A DNA stretch of 20,594 nucleotides from an uncultured Eubacteriales bacterium (GTDB lineage: Bacteria > Bacillota > Clostridia > Christensenellales > Borkfalkiaceae), in NCBI GenBank assembly GCA_958405585.1, contig CATYEP010000015.1:1-20594 (forward strand), written 5' to 3'. This document shows positions 1 to 8,583 of this stretch, one piece after another. Each line of letters opens with the position of its first letter. The first letter of the stretch is position 1. Below the pieces are notes generated by a model that saw only the letters and a program-made list of their open reading frames with translations, had not been told where the DNA came from and did not search any database. The position numbers and the translations under genes are program-made.

Positions 1-395
1 CAATAATCGATAATATAAAACGCCGGCAAAAGCAGAGATGCCCCCTGCAAAGCCCCGCAGATCCAAAAAATTTTATCTTGCGTGTTGGACAGAATGATTA
101 CCGCCATGGCGACCCCATAGGAAATGAAAGATGAAATCAATTCCAACGTAATCGCCGTGCCGATGATCGTCCCCTCATCCTTTTTCTGGATCAGTTCCTT
201 GACAATGATATTATCCAGTCCGAGCGTACAGAAAGATGTTAAAATGGTAGTAACCGATGTGATATAGCCGAGGACGCCAAAATTAGTCGGGCCGAGCATT
301 TTTGCCGTGAAAATACTGACCACGAATCCGATCAGTGACCGTGCGAGTTTCCCGCCTATGATCCACGACGCATTTTTTACAAATTTTGTATTCAT
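1..395 (-). CDS. wzx: Wzx-type polysaccharide flippase, N-terminal part, cut by window edge
   Basis: Reading the minus strand from an ATG at 395 gives 131 codons open to the window edge, starting MNTKFVKNASWIIGGKLARS. The pattern of an amphipathic start, a GGK element, a first membrane helix (LIGFVVSIFTAKMLGP), an NFG turn and further hydrophobic stretches is typical of Wzx/RfbX-type oligosaccharide flippases of the MATE/PST superfamily. These move the undecaprenyl-diphosphate-linked repeat unit across the inner membrane. The start overlaps the TGA of the preceding glycosyltransferase in an ATGA arrangement, so translation is probably coupled. The presence of wzy nearby supports a Wzx/Wzy pathway. 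Only about the first quarter of a normal 470-500 residue protein is visible. The family call is inferred from the N-terminus and context. Confidence 0.85.
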   Translation of the reverse strand, partial: MNTKFVKNASWIIGGKLARSLIGFVVSIFTAKMLGPTNFGVLGYITSVTTILTSFCTLGLDNIIVKELIQKKDEGTIIGTAITLELISSFISYGVAMAVIILSNTQDKIFWICGALQGASLLLPAFYIIDY

Positions 396-1657
396 TCCTG
401 CGATGTTATCATTTCCTTATAAATCGCCATGAGCGTTTCATGGTTTTTTGCATGATCGTGCCGCAAGCATGCAACTTCTATGGCATTGCGGCTCAATAAC
501 TTTGCAAGTGCTCCGTCTTCAAAAATTTGCTCTATGTTCTGTACAAGCGCGTTCACATCCGTCACTTCATACAACAGCGCGGTTTTGCCGTTCTCCACGA
601 TGCTCGGACACCCGCCTACGTTGCTCGATACCACAGGCGTACCGACCAACATAGCCTCTCCGATGGAGTTGGATGAGTTTTCGATCGTCGACGGACTTAA
701 AAACACATTCGCGTTCCTGTATTCTGCGATCATTTTCTCCGCATCCAGCGAACCCAAAAAAACTATATTATTTTCCAGTCCGAACTTCTTCACAAGTTTA
801 CGCAAATATACAAAATAATAGGTCTTTTTCTGACTCTGAAAAAAAGATTTATTGACAAAATCCGTACCGGTCACGCGCAGCTGCACATCGGGATACTGTT
901 TTTTCAGCAATGCCAAAGCACGGATCGCAAAATGCAGTCCTTTGATGGGATAATTTCCCTGTGCACAAAAAATCGTATGTTTTCTGCATTCTTCAAGTTC
1001 CCATTTTTTTGCAGAAAAAAACTCGCCCCGCAGACTTTCGTTGCAATGAAAATATCGCAAAGCAGGATTGACCACAAGCGTACTTTCCTTATCCCAATCT
1101 GTTCGCCCGATCACATTTTTTAAAATTTTCAACGCTTTTTTTTCGTTTTCGCCGCGGCTGTAAAACGATCTTTGCTGATTATAGATGCTGTCCTTACGTA
1201 TCCAGTCGCGCAACGTCCTGCCCTTTTGAATACGACTGCTCAGTCCTACTGAATAATGATCTGCACAAACGTGCACCAACCCCTGTATGCTTGCAACTGT
1301 CCTGCCAAGCATCCCGCACTTTTGTGCAGCCTTCGCCATAGAAAGGCTGTGCGCACTCTCCGTACCCCAGATATGAATGACATCCGGACTATATTTTAAA
1401 ATCAGTTCAACAAACCGTCCCGTCAGACTCTCATCATATAAATCCGTCCTGATTTCCGCATAACTCGCATACACGAGATTTCCGATCCTGCCCTCTTCTT
1501 CCGAACCGTAAGGAAACAATACGATCAGTTCGTTTTCATTATCCGTAAGAATTTGATCGCTCGCGCCGCTCAGCCAGCCGCCCAGTACAGGACGGTCCGC
1601 CCCGATCTTTTCCGCAATCTGCGGTAAAAGCACATTACACAACCATAGAATTTTCAT
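392..1657 (-). CDS. GT4-type glycosyltransferase
   Basis: A 421-residue GT-B fold glycosyltransferase, probably cytoplasmic or membrane-associated, that adds one sugar to the lipid-linked repeat unit. The N-terminal half starts MKILWLCNVLLP and holds a DVIHIWGTE acceptor-side segment. The C-terminal GT1/GT4 domain has FCAQGNYPIKGLHFAIRAL, then the nucleotide-sugar binding region PSTIENSSNSIGEAMLVGTP followed by VVSSNVGGCPSIV. This matches the usual E-x7-E layout of retaining GT4 enzymes. The ATG at 1657 lies inside the 3' end of wzy (23-nt overlap) and is preceded by GAGG with 7-nt spacing. The stop overlaps the wzx start. Donor and linkage cannot be read from sequence. Confidence 0.9.
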   Translation of the reverse strand: MKILWLCNVLLPQIAEKIGADRPVLGGWLSGASDQILTDNENELIVLFPYGSEEEGRIGNLVYASYAEIRTDLYDESLTGRFVELILKYSPDVIHIWGTESAHSLSMAKAAQKCGMLGRTVASIQGLVHVCADHYSVGLSSRIQKGRTLRDWIRKDSIYNQQRSFYSRGENEKKALKILKNVIGRTDWDKESTLVVNPALRYFHCNESLRGEFFSAKKWELEECRKHTIFCAQGNYPIKGLHFAIRALALLKKQYPDVQLRVTGTDFVNKSFFQSQKKTYYFVYLRKLVKKFGLENNIVFLGSLDAEKMIAEYRNANVFLSPSTIENSSNSIGEAMLVGTPVVSSNVGGCPSIVENGKTALLYEVTDVNALVQNIEQIFEDGALAKLLSRNAIEVACLRHDHAKNHETLMAIYKEMITSQE

Positions 1658-2927
1658 TTAAGTTCCTCGCCGTTTTATTTTCACTGCACTCCGCCTGCGC
1701 CGCTTTATCGAAGGAATATAAAAGGATCGGACATAATAAAAACACAACACACGCAATCGAATGAGAATACAGCAACGTATTCGTAAATCTCGACAAAAAT
1801 AAAATAAAGTGTATGATCAGCATACATCTGCGATATTTCGGGGTTTTAAGGCTTTTATACTGATAATATATCGCCGAAAACAAAACCGTATTATAAAGCA
1901 CCGTACCGACCAGTCCGAAAGATCCGAACGTATCGAAAAAGTCGGAATGTCCGCCGACCGTCTTTATCTTTCCGAATTCACCCAATAAAGGATTCTTCAA
2001 AAACGCTTCTATGCTCAATTTTAAAAGCTCGACACGGTTAAAACTAACCTCACCGGTCAAAAACTCCAATAATTCCACAAGACGGATACGTATAGTATTC
2101 GATTCGTCCGTAAATATAAAATTAACTATGAATTGCAAGATCGGGACACTGAAAATGAGCAACAAAATTCCCGCCAATACCAACAACAGCAGTTTAATGC
2201 CCGTATATTTTCCGCTCACAAACAAAACTGCCAGAACCAACGAAAGCGAAGCAAGCAAAAGCGCTGTCGTATAGTTTGATTTGAAGATCGTTATATAAAT
2301 AAAGAAAATAAAAAATACCAAAAATGCTTTAACATACCATTCCATCTTCTTATTGATCAGAAAAATCAATGCGATCATCAAATAAAAGGAATGATAAATG
2401 AATGAAAAACCGCCTATGCCGATCTTCTGATAATAAGAATTCATTTCATGGATCCCCGAAGAAGCAAGATCGCGCGATGCGGACGGGTATTTCAATAATC
2501 CTAAAAATGTTGCCACATAGCTTATAAACAGCATCAAAAGCATGATCTTCCATGTCAGATTGAAGCGAAACTTTTCAAAATTAAAAGTGTAAAACAATCC
2601 CATAAACAGGAAGAAGAAAAAGTAAATATAATTTTTTAAAAAAACTTTAATTTCTGTTGGTGTTCCGATCAGAAGATCATTGAACAAGAGCAACAAAAGA
2701 TACATGGCAAGCGCTGCAAGCAAAAGTTTGATTCTGCTCAGCCAGCTCACATCGATCAGCAACGCGCTGAAAAACCATAACACGCCCAACAGATATAACA
2801 CCGTCGCACGCGAATACCCGCTCGCAAAGGTAAATATAAAGAAAAAAGAATAAGCCAGCATGATCAGTTGATTAAAAAAACGTATATCGATAACGAAATC
2901 TAAAATTCCTGATTTTTTTACCGGCAT
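1635..2927 (-). CDS. wzy: Wzy-type O-antigen/capsule polymerase
   Basis: A 430-residue, very hydrophobic protein with about ten predicted membrane helices. Near residues 325-341 it has GGHSDFFDTFGSFGLVG, the GHSxxxD...G..G element found in the large periplasmic loop of O-antigen polymerase/ligase (Wzy_C-like) proteins. Wzy polymerises the flipped undecaprenyl-PP-linked repeat units on the outer face of the membrane. The start at 2927 has a strong AGGAGGAGG ribosome site 6-8 nt upstream. A 50-nt AT-rich gap separates it from the upstream glycosyltransferase, the largest gap in this part of the operon. Overall low conservation is normal for Wzy; the call rests on topology, motif and place between glycosyltransferases and wzx. 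Confidence 0.85.
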   Translation of the reverse strand: MPVKKSGILDFVIDIRFFNQLIMLAYSFFFIFTFASGYSRATVLYLLGVLWFFSALLIDVSWLSRIKLLLAALAMYLLLLLFNDLLIGTPTEIKVFLKNYIYFFFFLFMGLFYTFNFEKFRFNLTWKIMLLMLFISYVATFLGLLKYPSASRDLASSGIHEMNSYYQKIGIGGFSFIYHSFYLMIALIFLINKKMEWYVKAFLVFFIFFIYITIFKSNYTTALLLASLSLVLAVLFVSGKYTGIKLLLLVLAGILLLIFSVPILQFIVNFIFTDESNTIRIRLVELLEFLTGEVSFNRVELLKLSIEAFLKNPLLGEFGKIKTVGGHSDFFDTFGSFGLVGTVLYNTVLFSAIYYQYKSLKTPKYRRCMLIIHFILFLSRFTNTLLYSHSIACVVFLLCPILLYSFDKAAQAECSENKTARNLNENSMVV

Positions 2928-2977
2928 AAATCCTCCTCCTTTTTTTCCCTTAATTTTTTAAATCAAATTCTTTATTC

Positions 2978-4147
2978 TTAGCAATCAAAAAAATCCAGCA
3001 CTTTCTCAGCCTGCACCGCATTGTTTTTGGTACGCAATGCCCATTCTTTTGCTTGAGCACCGATCGCATAAAGTTCTTCTTTCGGTTTTGAAAGAATTAT
3101 TTTCAATTCACGGCATAAGCTCTGTACGTCAAATCCGTCCGAAACAAAGCAATGCGCCCTGTATTCTTCGGGCATTGACGGCAAAGCCGTTGTCAGCATT
3201 GGCGTGCCCGACGCAATATATTCCATATTTTTGGACGGAAAACTGTAATGCACGAACGCCTCGTCCGTCGGGCGCGGGTTGACCAACAACGTTGCTTTGA
3301 GTTGTTCTTGCACAACATATGCATTGTCTTTCGTCCCGAAATAACGCACGTTTTTATGCTCAGCCGTTATTTTCTTCAGTGCGTTTTCATAATCGCCCGT
3401 GCCGTATATATGCAGCTCACTGTCGGGAATATCAGCCTGAATAAACGCTTCCGTCAAATTTTTGATACCATATTTTTTATGCAGAAGCCCTGCGTATAAA
3501 ACGACCTTTTTGTCATATTTTCCGCACAACGTATTGTCTTTTTCACGCATATGCACGTCGCAAAAGCCTTCCATTACAACAAACGGTCTGTGCTTTGGAT
3601 TTATCTTCCCGTTCATCGGTTCCGCAAGCAACACAAGCCCGTCACATTCTGCGATGAGCGCAGTTTGCCGCACTCCCCTTCCTTCCAATTTTCCGCCGCC
3701 CAGAATTTCAGGCAGATCCGTAACGATCCCGATCAGTTTAGCGTTTTTTCTCTTCACGCCCGAAAGCGCCGCAAACAGCGAATAATTCAGAATATCGCAA
3801 AAAATAAGTCCGTCCGGATTGCTTTTGATCCATTTTTTTACTTCCCTTACAAGCCCGATACGTATCAATGCCTGCCGCACATATTTAAAATTGAAAAAAG
3901 ACAGATATACGTAATGCACGCCGCCGACGCTCTCGGTCTTTTTCGCATACCATTTTTTCGGATGCAGAGAAGTATTGACAGGTCGGCTGCTGAGCACGGT
4001 AACGGATCGACCGTTCGCAGCCATCCCCTCAGCGAACAGACGGTTGAATTTCTGGCTCTGCTGATTGGTTTTCAGGACCATACCCGCAAACAGACGATCG
4101 TATTCCTGCGTACTGCACGCATTGGAAACATACAGAATATTTTTCAT
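2978..4147 (-). CDS. GT4-type glycosyltransferase
   Basis: A 389-residue GT-B glycosyltransferase. From the chosen start (MKNILYVSNACSTQEYDRLF) the N-terminal domain contains GLIFCDILNYSLFA and IGIVTDLPEI. The C-terminal domain has KKVVLYAGLLHKKYGIKNL, the typical opening of GT4 donor domains, and FPSKNMEYIASGTPMLTT at the nucleotide-sugar site. It presumably transfers one sugar of the repeat unit. The frame extends upstream to a TTG at 4180, but the ATG at 4147 overlaps the TGA of the previous gene (ATGA) and starts the conserved Rossmann strand, so it is the better start. The local Shine-Dalgarno is poor (AGGAGG lies about 16 nt upstream), which fits coupled re-initiation. Confidence 0.88.
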   Translation of the reverse strand: MKNILYVSNACSTQEYDRLFAGMVLKTNQQSQKFNRLFAEGMAANGRSVTVLSSRPVNTSLHPKKWYAKKTESVGGVHYVYLSFFNFKYVRQALIRIGLVREVKKWIKSNPDGLIFCDILNYSLFAALSGVKRKNAKLIGIVTDLPEILGGGKLEGRGVRQTALIAECDGLVLLAEPMNGKINPKHRPFVVMEGFCDVHMREKDNTLCGKYDKKVVLYAGLLHKKYGIKNLTEAFIQADIPDSELHIYGTGDYENALKKITAEHKNVRYFGTKDNAYVVQEQLKATLLVNPRPTDEAFVHYSFPSKNMEYIASGTPMLTTALPSMPEEYRAHCFVSDGFDVQSLCRELKIILSKPKEELYAIGAQAKEWALRTKNNAVQAEKVLDFFDC

Positions 4148-5229
4148 TCCCGCCGTTCGGCAACCTCCTGCCCGCGGCAAAACCGCAATATTTTTTCCGC
4201 CGCTGTCTTTTGCTGGCTTTCGATCAGCTGTCTGAACTTTGCCACACCTTTCACATACGCATCCGCATCAAAACCCTGTACATAGGCTTGCGTTTCTTCC
4301 AGCATCCTGTTCTCGTCCGAGATCACCAGTCCCAGGCTGTATTTCCGCACACATTCCGCCAGATAACTTCCGCCATTGGTCACAACAGGCCTGTTCGAAT
4401 AAACGGCATCATACAATCGGTTCGGCAAAAGCATTCTCTGTCCGCTGAAATTGTCCTTGCCGAAATAACAATTTATCAGATCGATATCTTTATAAATCTG
4501 ATTTTTCTCCTCGGAAGAAAACCGCCCGTAAAACTCTGCGTTTTCAAAGTGATTCTCTCTGCAATATTCCTGCAAACGTCCGTCCGCATAGATCCCGTAA
4601 TAACAAAAGCGGTATCCCGAATTTTTGAACTGACTGAGAAAATGCACATTGGATGCATAATATTTTACCAGTCCCACATACCCTATCGTCAACTCTTTTT
4701 TATTCAGATCGGGCAATCCGTACGGCGCAGGAGTTATATCTACATTGTGGATCGGGATCACTTCGCCCGGATCGTCCAACATCCGCTTAAATCCCTCCGA
4801 CGAAACAAATGTCCCCCCGCTGCTACGGCACAGCTTTCCAACAGCCTTGCGGTAAAAGCCGATATGATCGTAAGTAAAATCACGGATATCGATAAGGTAC
4901 CTGCCTTTGTAATTTCGCAGCAAATATCCTTTGAGAAGATAGGCGGGAAGTGTAGTCAAGACGATCAGCCTGTCATATTTTTCCCTACGGAGCAGTTTCA
5001 GTACCGCCTTTTTCCATTTCAGCATTGCGCCGAATTTCCGTATGCGGCTGCCCGTACAGCGGATCCCCAAAGTGACGATACCGCTTTCGTCCTTCTTTGT
5101 CGGAGCGTTCTTGGATCTGTCCCAGCAGTAATAATCCGCCCCGACTCCGTTTTCATCCAACAGTCGCTTATAAAACCGCATATACGGCATGCTTACAAAA
5201 TCATTGAAGCCAATGACGGCGATCTTCAT
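4144..5229 (-). CDS. Putative GT-B glycosyltransferase
   Basis: A 361-residue protein starting MKIAVIGFNDFVSMPYMRFY. The N-terminal half has a Rossmann-like pattern (YDRLIVLTTLPAYLL, YLIDIRDFTYDH) and the C-terminal half has LTIGYVGLVKYY and LLPNRLYDAVYSNRPVVTNG, which occupies the place of the donor-sugar loop of GT4-like enzymes. The usual E-x7-E pair is not obvious, so this is a diverged member. It probably adds a repeat-unit sugar. The frame also opens at a GTG (5241), but the ATG at 5229 overlaps the capG stop (ATGA) and has GGAG 6 nt upstream, so it was chosen. It directly follows capG, so it could use UDP-L-FucNAc; that is inference from position only. Confidence 0.8.
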   Translation of the reverse strand: MKIAVIGFNDFVSMPYMRFYKRLLDENGVGADYYCWDRSKNAPTKKDESGIVTLGIRCTGSRIRKFGAMLKWKKAVLKLLRREKYDRLIVLTTLPAYLLKGYLLRNYKGRYLIDIRDFTYDHIGFYRKAVGKLCRSSGGTFVSSEGFKRMLDDPGEVIPIHNVDITPAPYGLPDLNKKELTIGYVGLVKYYASNVHFLSQFKNSGYRFCYYGIYADGRLQEYCRENHFENAEFYGRFSSEEKNQIYKDIDLINCYFGKDNFSGQRMLLPNRLYDAVYSNRPVVTNGGSYLAECVRKYSLGLVISDENRMLEETQAYVQGFDADAYVKGVAKFRQLIESQQKTAAEKILRFCRGQEVAERRE

Positions 5230-6353
5230 TCCTTTCTCCACGTCGTGATGTTGACGATCTTCGCATAAGATTGAATTATTTTAACCACTTTCAGCGATAC
5301 GTTTGTATCCGCGTAATCTTCCGCCATGACGTACGGCTCCTTGTTTTCAAACATGCTCACCGCCATATCCATTGCCTGGCAGATATCCTTTTCGGTTATC
5401 CCGCCGATCACGATACTGCCTTTATCCAGTACTTCGGGGCGTTCCGTACTTGTACGGATCAGCACGGCAGGAAAGCCGAGCATCGCGCTCTCCTCACTCA
5501 GCGTGCCGCTGTCGGAAAGTACGCAATAACTGTTCATTTGCAGCTGATTGTAATCCATGAACCCGAAAGGTTTCAGCGTTCTGACCAGCGGATGAAATTT
5601 AAAATTCCGCTTTTCGATGAATTTCCTGCTGCGCGGATGTGTACTGTAAATGACAGGCATCCCATATGTTTCAGCAATATGGTTGACTGCCGTCATCAGG
5701 CTCATGAAATGTTCTTCGTTGTCGATATTTTCTTCCCTGTGCGAGGATAAAAGAATATACTTGTGCGGCTGTAAACCGAGTTCTTCCAGCACTTTGCTCT
5801 TTTTGATCTTATCAAGATGTGCAGCAAGCACTTCGCGCATGGGCGAACCCGTAACGAACATTGTTTTCCCGTCAATGCCTTCACTGAGAAGATAACGGCG
5901 GCTGTGTTCGGTATACGGAAGATTGATGTCGGAAATCGCGTCCACGATCTTACGGTTGATCATTTCCGAAACGTTCCAGTCCCAACAGCGGTTGCCCGCT
6001 TCCATGTGAAAAATGGGAACTTTCAGCCGCTTGGCGGAAATCGCCGAAAGCGCGCTGTTCGTATCTCCTAAGATCAATACCGCGTCCGGCTTTTCCTTTT
6101 CGATCACTTCGTAAGATTTTGCGATGATGTTGCCCATCGTCTCGCCCAGATCCTTGCCGACGCTGTTTAAAAAGTAATCAGGCTGGCGCAATTCCAGATC
6201 TTTGAAAAACACTTCGTTGAGCGTGTAATCCCAGTTCTGCCCCGTGTGCACCAGGATATGATTGAAATACTTATCGCAAGCCTTGATGCATGCGCTCAGG
6301 CGGATGATCTCGGGACGAGTGCCCAGGATCGTCATGACTTTCATCTTTTCCAT
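5226..6353 (-). CDS. capG: CapG/WbjD-like UDP-sugar 2-epimerase (UDP-L-FucNAc synthesis, step 3)
   Basis: A 375-residue non-hydrolysing UDP-GlcNAc 2-epimerase-type protein. The N-terminus MEKMKVMTILGTRPEIIRLS holds the GTRPE signature. HTGQNWDYTLNEVFF, HMEAGNRCWD, LSSHREENID and the UDP-binding SDSGTLSEESAMLGFPAV follow in the usual order. Immediately after capE and capF homologues it most likely carries out the last C2 epimerisation, giving UDP-L-FucNAc (CapG in Staphylococcus aureus type 5, WbjD in Pseudomonas, FnlC in E. coli). The general WecB-type UDP-ManNAc epimerase is the alternative, but the NRCWDWNVSEMINR stretch and the gene order favour CapG. GAGG lies 7 nt before the ATG at 6353, two nucleotides after the capF stop. 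Confidence 0.93.
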   Translation of the reverse strand: MEKMKVMTILGTRPEIIRLSACIKACDKYFNHILVHTGQNWDYTLNEVFFKDLELRQPDYFLNSVGKDLGETMGNIIAKSYEVIEKEKPDAVLILGDTNSALSAISAKRLKVPIFHMEAGNRCWDWNVSEMINRKIVDAISDINLPYTEHSRRYLLSEGIDGKTMFVTGSPMREVLAAHLDKIKKSKVLEELGLQPHKYILLSSHREENIDNEEHFMSLMTAVNHIAETYGMPVIYSTHPRSRKFIEKRNFKFHPLVRTLKPFGFMDYNQLQMNSYCVLSDSGTLSEESAMLGFPAVLIRTSTERPEVLDKGSIVIGGITEKDICQAMDMAVSMFENKEPYVMAEDYADTNVSLKVVKIIQSYAKIVNITTWRKE

Positions 6354-6355
6354 AT

Positions 6356-7483
6356 TCAGACCTCTTCGTAAAAAGTATCGGGTTTTTGCGCATCGAACGG
6401 TTCATTTGCCCACATGACCGTCACCATGTCTTCTTCGCCGATGTTTTCGATATTATGCGTATATCCGCAGGGAATGTCCACAACCTGCAATTTTTCTCCG
6501 CTGACAAAATATTCATAGACCTGTTTTTCGCCGATCTTGCGGAAACGGATCACGCCTTTGCCCTTCACGACCAGAAATTTTTCGTTCTTGGTATGATGCC
6601 AATGGTTTCCCTTCACGATATGAGGACGGGATATATTCACGGAAACCTGTCCCTGCCCGTCCGTACGCAAAAATTCGGTGAACGAACCGCGCGCATCGCA
6701 ATGCATATTCAGATCGTACGAAAAATCTTCTTCCGGAAGATAGCTCAGGTACGTGGAATACAGCTTTTTCTGAAAGCCGTCGTTCATGTCGCAGACAGAA
6801 AGGTTTTTGCGGCTTTCACGGAATGAATGCAAAAGATCCACGATCTGTCCCAAAGACGCCGAATGCGTAACGGGAACACGGCAAAAGCCTTCTTCGTCGC
6901 GCGTGCAATCCCCGTCCAGACATTTGACAAAACTTTCCGCCACATCGTCGATGTATACGAGCGTAAGCACCGTTTCACGGTTATTCACTGTAATCGGTAA
7001 ATTACGCGAAATATTGTAACAAAAAGTGATGACCGCACTGTTGTAATTGGGTCTTCCCCATTTTCCGAACACGTTCGGCAACCGATAAATATACGTCTTG
7101 GCTCCCGTTTCTTTACCGTATTGCAGAAGATAATCTTCGCCCGCTTTCTTGCTTTTTCCGTAATCGTTGTCCAGCACCGCCTGCACGGATGAAGTTAAAA
7201 GTACGGGCGCAAGGTTTTTGTGCTTTTTTAAAAGCGCCAGCAACTTCGTCGTAAGCCCGAAATTACCCTCCATAAATTCGGATACCTCTTTCGGACGGTT
7301 GACTCCCGCAAGGTGCATGACAAAATCACACTCTTTGCAATATTTATCCCATTCTTCTTCGGTCGTTTCCACGTCCGCCGGGAAAATTTCCACTCCTTCG
7401 CGCCGCTGTAAAACAGATATAAGATTTTTTCCGATAAATCCGTTTGCACCTGTCACGAGGATCTTTTTTATCGGTTCTGCCAT
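6356..7483 (-). CDS. capF: CapF/WbjC-like bifunctional epimerase-reductase (UDP-L-FucNAc synthesis, step 2)
   Basis: A 375-residue protein with an N-terminal SDR domain (GANGFIGKN at 12-20, YGKSK active-site element) and a C-terminal cupin domain from about residue 245. The cupin part is shown by GSFTEFLRTDGQGQVSVNIS, the metal-type HWHHTKNEKFLVVKGKG and CGYTHNIENIGEEDMVTVMW. This two-domain layout is diagnostic of CapF: the cupin does C3 epimerisation and the SDR reduces the C4 keto group with NADPH, using the CapE product. Its length matches the family. The ATG at 7483 lies 16 nt inside capE and has GAGGAG 9 nt upstream. Confidence 0.95.
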   Translation of the reverse strand: MAEPIKKILVTGANGFIGKNLISVLQRREGVEIFPADVETTEEEWDKYCKECDFVMHLAGVNRPKEVSEFMEGNFGLTTKLLALLKKHKNLAPVLLTSSVQAVLDNDYGKSKKAGEDYLLQYGKETGAKTYIYRLPNVFGKWGRPNYNSAVITFCYNISRNLPITVNNRETVLTLVYIDDVAESFVKCLDGDCTRDEEGFCRVPVTHSASLGQIVDLLHSFRESRKNLSVCDMNDGFQKKLYSTYLSYLPEEDFSYDLNMHCDARGSFTEFLRTDGQGQVSVNISRPHIVKGNHWHHTKNEKFLVVKGKGVIRFRKIGEKQVYEYFVSGEKLQVVDIPCGYTHNIENIGEEDMVTVMWANEPFDAQKPDTFYEEV

Positions 7484-8496
7484 TCCGCCAGCTCCTCTTT
7501 GATATACTTCAGTGTCAGAAGTTTTTTCTTAACGCCTTCCACATCCAGCTGCACGGTATTGTCCGAATTGTATTCTTCGGTCAGGCGCGTGAGTACATTT
7601 CCTTTCTTGAAATAGTTATCATAGTTCAGGTCGCGGTTATCGGCAGGTACGCGGTAGAAATTCCCCATATCGACCGCCTTGACCGCTTCTTCCTTGGTCA
7701 GCAATGTTTCGTACATTTTTTCGCCGTGACGGATACCGATAATTTTTACTTCATTGTCTGCATGGAACAGTTCTTTGACCGCCTGTGCAAGGTCTTTGAT
7801 CGTGCAGGCAGGCGCTTTCTGAACAAAAATATCGCCGCTGTGCCCGTTTTCGAACGCAAACAGAACAAGATCGACCGCCTCTTCCAAACTCATGATGTAA
7901 CGCGTCATGTTGGGTTCGGTCACAGTGAGAGGTTTTCCCTCCTTGATCTGCTGTATAAAGAGCGGAATGACCGATCCGCGCGAACACATCACATTGCCGT
8001 AACGGGTACCGCAGATCATCGTTTTATCCTCGCTGACCGTACGGGATTTTGCGACGAAGATCTTTTCCATCATCGCTTTGGACGTACCCATCGCGTTGAC
8101 AGGATATGCCGCCTTGTCCGTGGAAAGGCAGATCACCTTTTTCACCCCCGCCTCGATGGCGGCAGTCAGTACGTTGTCCGTACCCAGACAGTTTGTACGC
8201 ACCGCTTCCACAGGGAAAAATTCACAACTCGGCACCTGTTTGAGAGCCGCCGCGTGGAAAATATAATCCACGCCGTGCATCGCGTCGCGCAAACTCTGAA
8301 TATCGCGCACGTTCCCGATATAGTATTTGATCTTGTCGTTGTTGTATTCGTGCCGCATATCGTCCTGCTTTTTCTCGTCTCGACTGAAAATGCGGATCTC
8401 CTTGATATCCGTGTTCAAAAATCTTCTTAAAACGGCATTTCCAAAACTGCCTGTGCCGCCCGTGATCAACAAGGTTTTACCTTCAAACATACTCAT
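7468..8496 (-). CDS. capE: CapE/WbjB-like UDP-GlcNAc 4,6-dehydratase/5-epimerase (UDP-L-FucNAc synthesis, step 1)
   Basis: A 342-residue extended SDR enzyme. The NAD(P)-binding GGTGSFG is at residues 13-19, followed by HAAALKQVPSCEFFP and STDKAAYPVNAMGTSK at 125-140. The usual SDR tyrosine is replaced by Met136 (MxxxK), as in the FlaA1/CapE/WbpM group. CapE converts UDP-GlcNAc to a 4-keto-6-deoxy L-hexulose intermediate that feeds CapF and CapG. The ribosome site is strong (AGGAGG, 6 nt before the ATG). This is the first minus-strand gene after the antisense SGNH gene, and no convincing minus-strand promoter is visible in the 88-nt gap. It therefore depends either on read-through antisense to the SGNH gene or on a promoter inside it. 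Confidence 0.95.
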   Translation of the reverse strand: MSMFEGKTLLITGGTGSFGNAVLRRFLNTDIKEIRIFSRDEKKQDDMRHEYNNDKIKYYIGNVRDIQSLRDAMHGVDYIFHAAALKQVPSCEFFPVEAVRTNCLGTDNVLTAAIEAGVKKVICLSTDKAAYPVNAMGTSKAMMEKIFVAKSRTVSEDKTMICGTRYGNVMCSRGSVIPLFIQQIKEGKPLTVTEPNMTRYIMSLEEAVDLVLFAFENGHSGDIFVQKAPACTIKDLAQAVKELFHADNEVKIIGIRHGEKMYETLLTKEEAVKAVDMGNFYRVPADNRDLNYDNYFKKGNVLTRLTEEYNSDNTVQLDVEGVKKKLLTLKYIKEELAEWQNR

Positions 8497-8548
8497 TGCC
8501 TTCCTCCTGCACTTTTACAAAAATTTTCTTTTTGTGCGTTTGATTGAT

Positions 8549-8577
8549 TTGACATAAAACTATGAATCTACTACAAT
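8549..8577 (+). promoter_or_regulatory. Near-consensus sigma-A promoter for the SGNH gene, predicted leaderless
   Basis: TTGACA at 8549-8554, a 17-nt spacer, then TACAAT at 8572-8577. The -35 is perfect and the -10 matches 5 of 6. The usual start 7 nt after the -10 falls on 8584, the A of the ATG that opens the signal-peptide frame, so the transcript would have no 5' leader. No Shine-Dalgarno is seen before that ATG. Confidence 0.75.
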
Positions 8578-8582
8578 ATTGT
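8573..8582. promoter_or_regulatory. Palindrome over the SGNH promoter -10, possible operator
   Basis: ACAATATTGT is a perfect 10-bp palindrome overlapping the -10 element and ending two nucleotides before the SGNH ATG, a place where a bound protein would block initiation. It is short and AT-rich, so chance is a real alternative. Confidence 0.3.
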
Positions 8583-8583
8583 C

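Noticed and set aside
2928..2977. Possible promoter before wzy (TTGCTA-17-TTAAAA, minus strand)
   Set aside because: The -10 matches consensus at only 3 of 6 in AT-rich DNA; no support beyond chance.
8562..8583. ATG at 8562 as the start of the SGNH gene
   Set aside because: It lies between the -35 and -10 of the strong promoter, and its frame gives a charged non-hydrophobic N-terminus while the overlapping frame gives a clean signal peptide.
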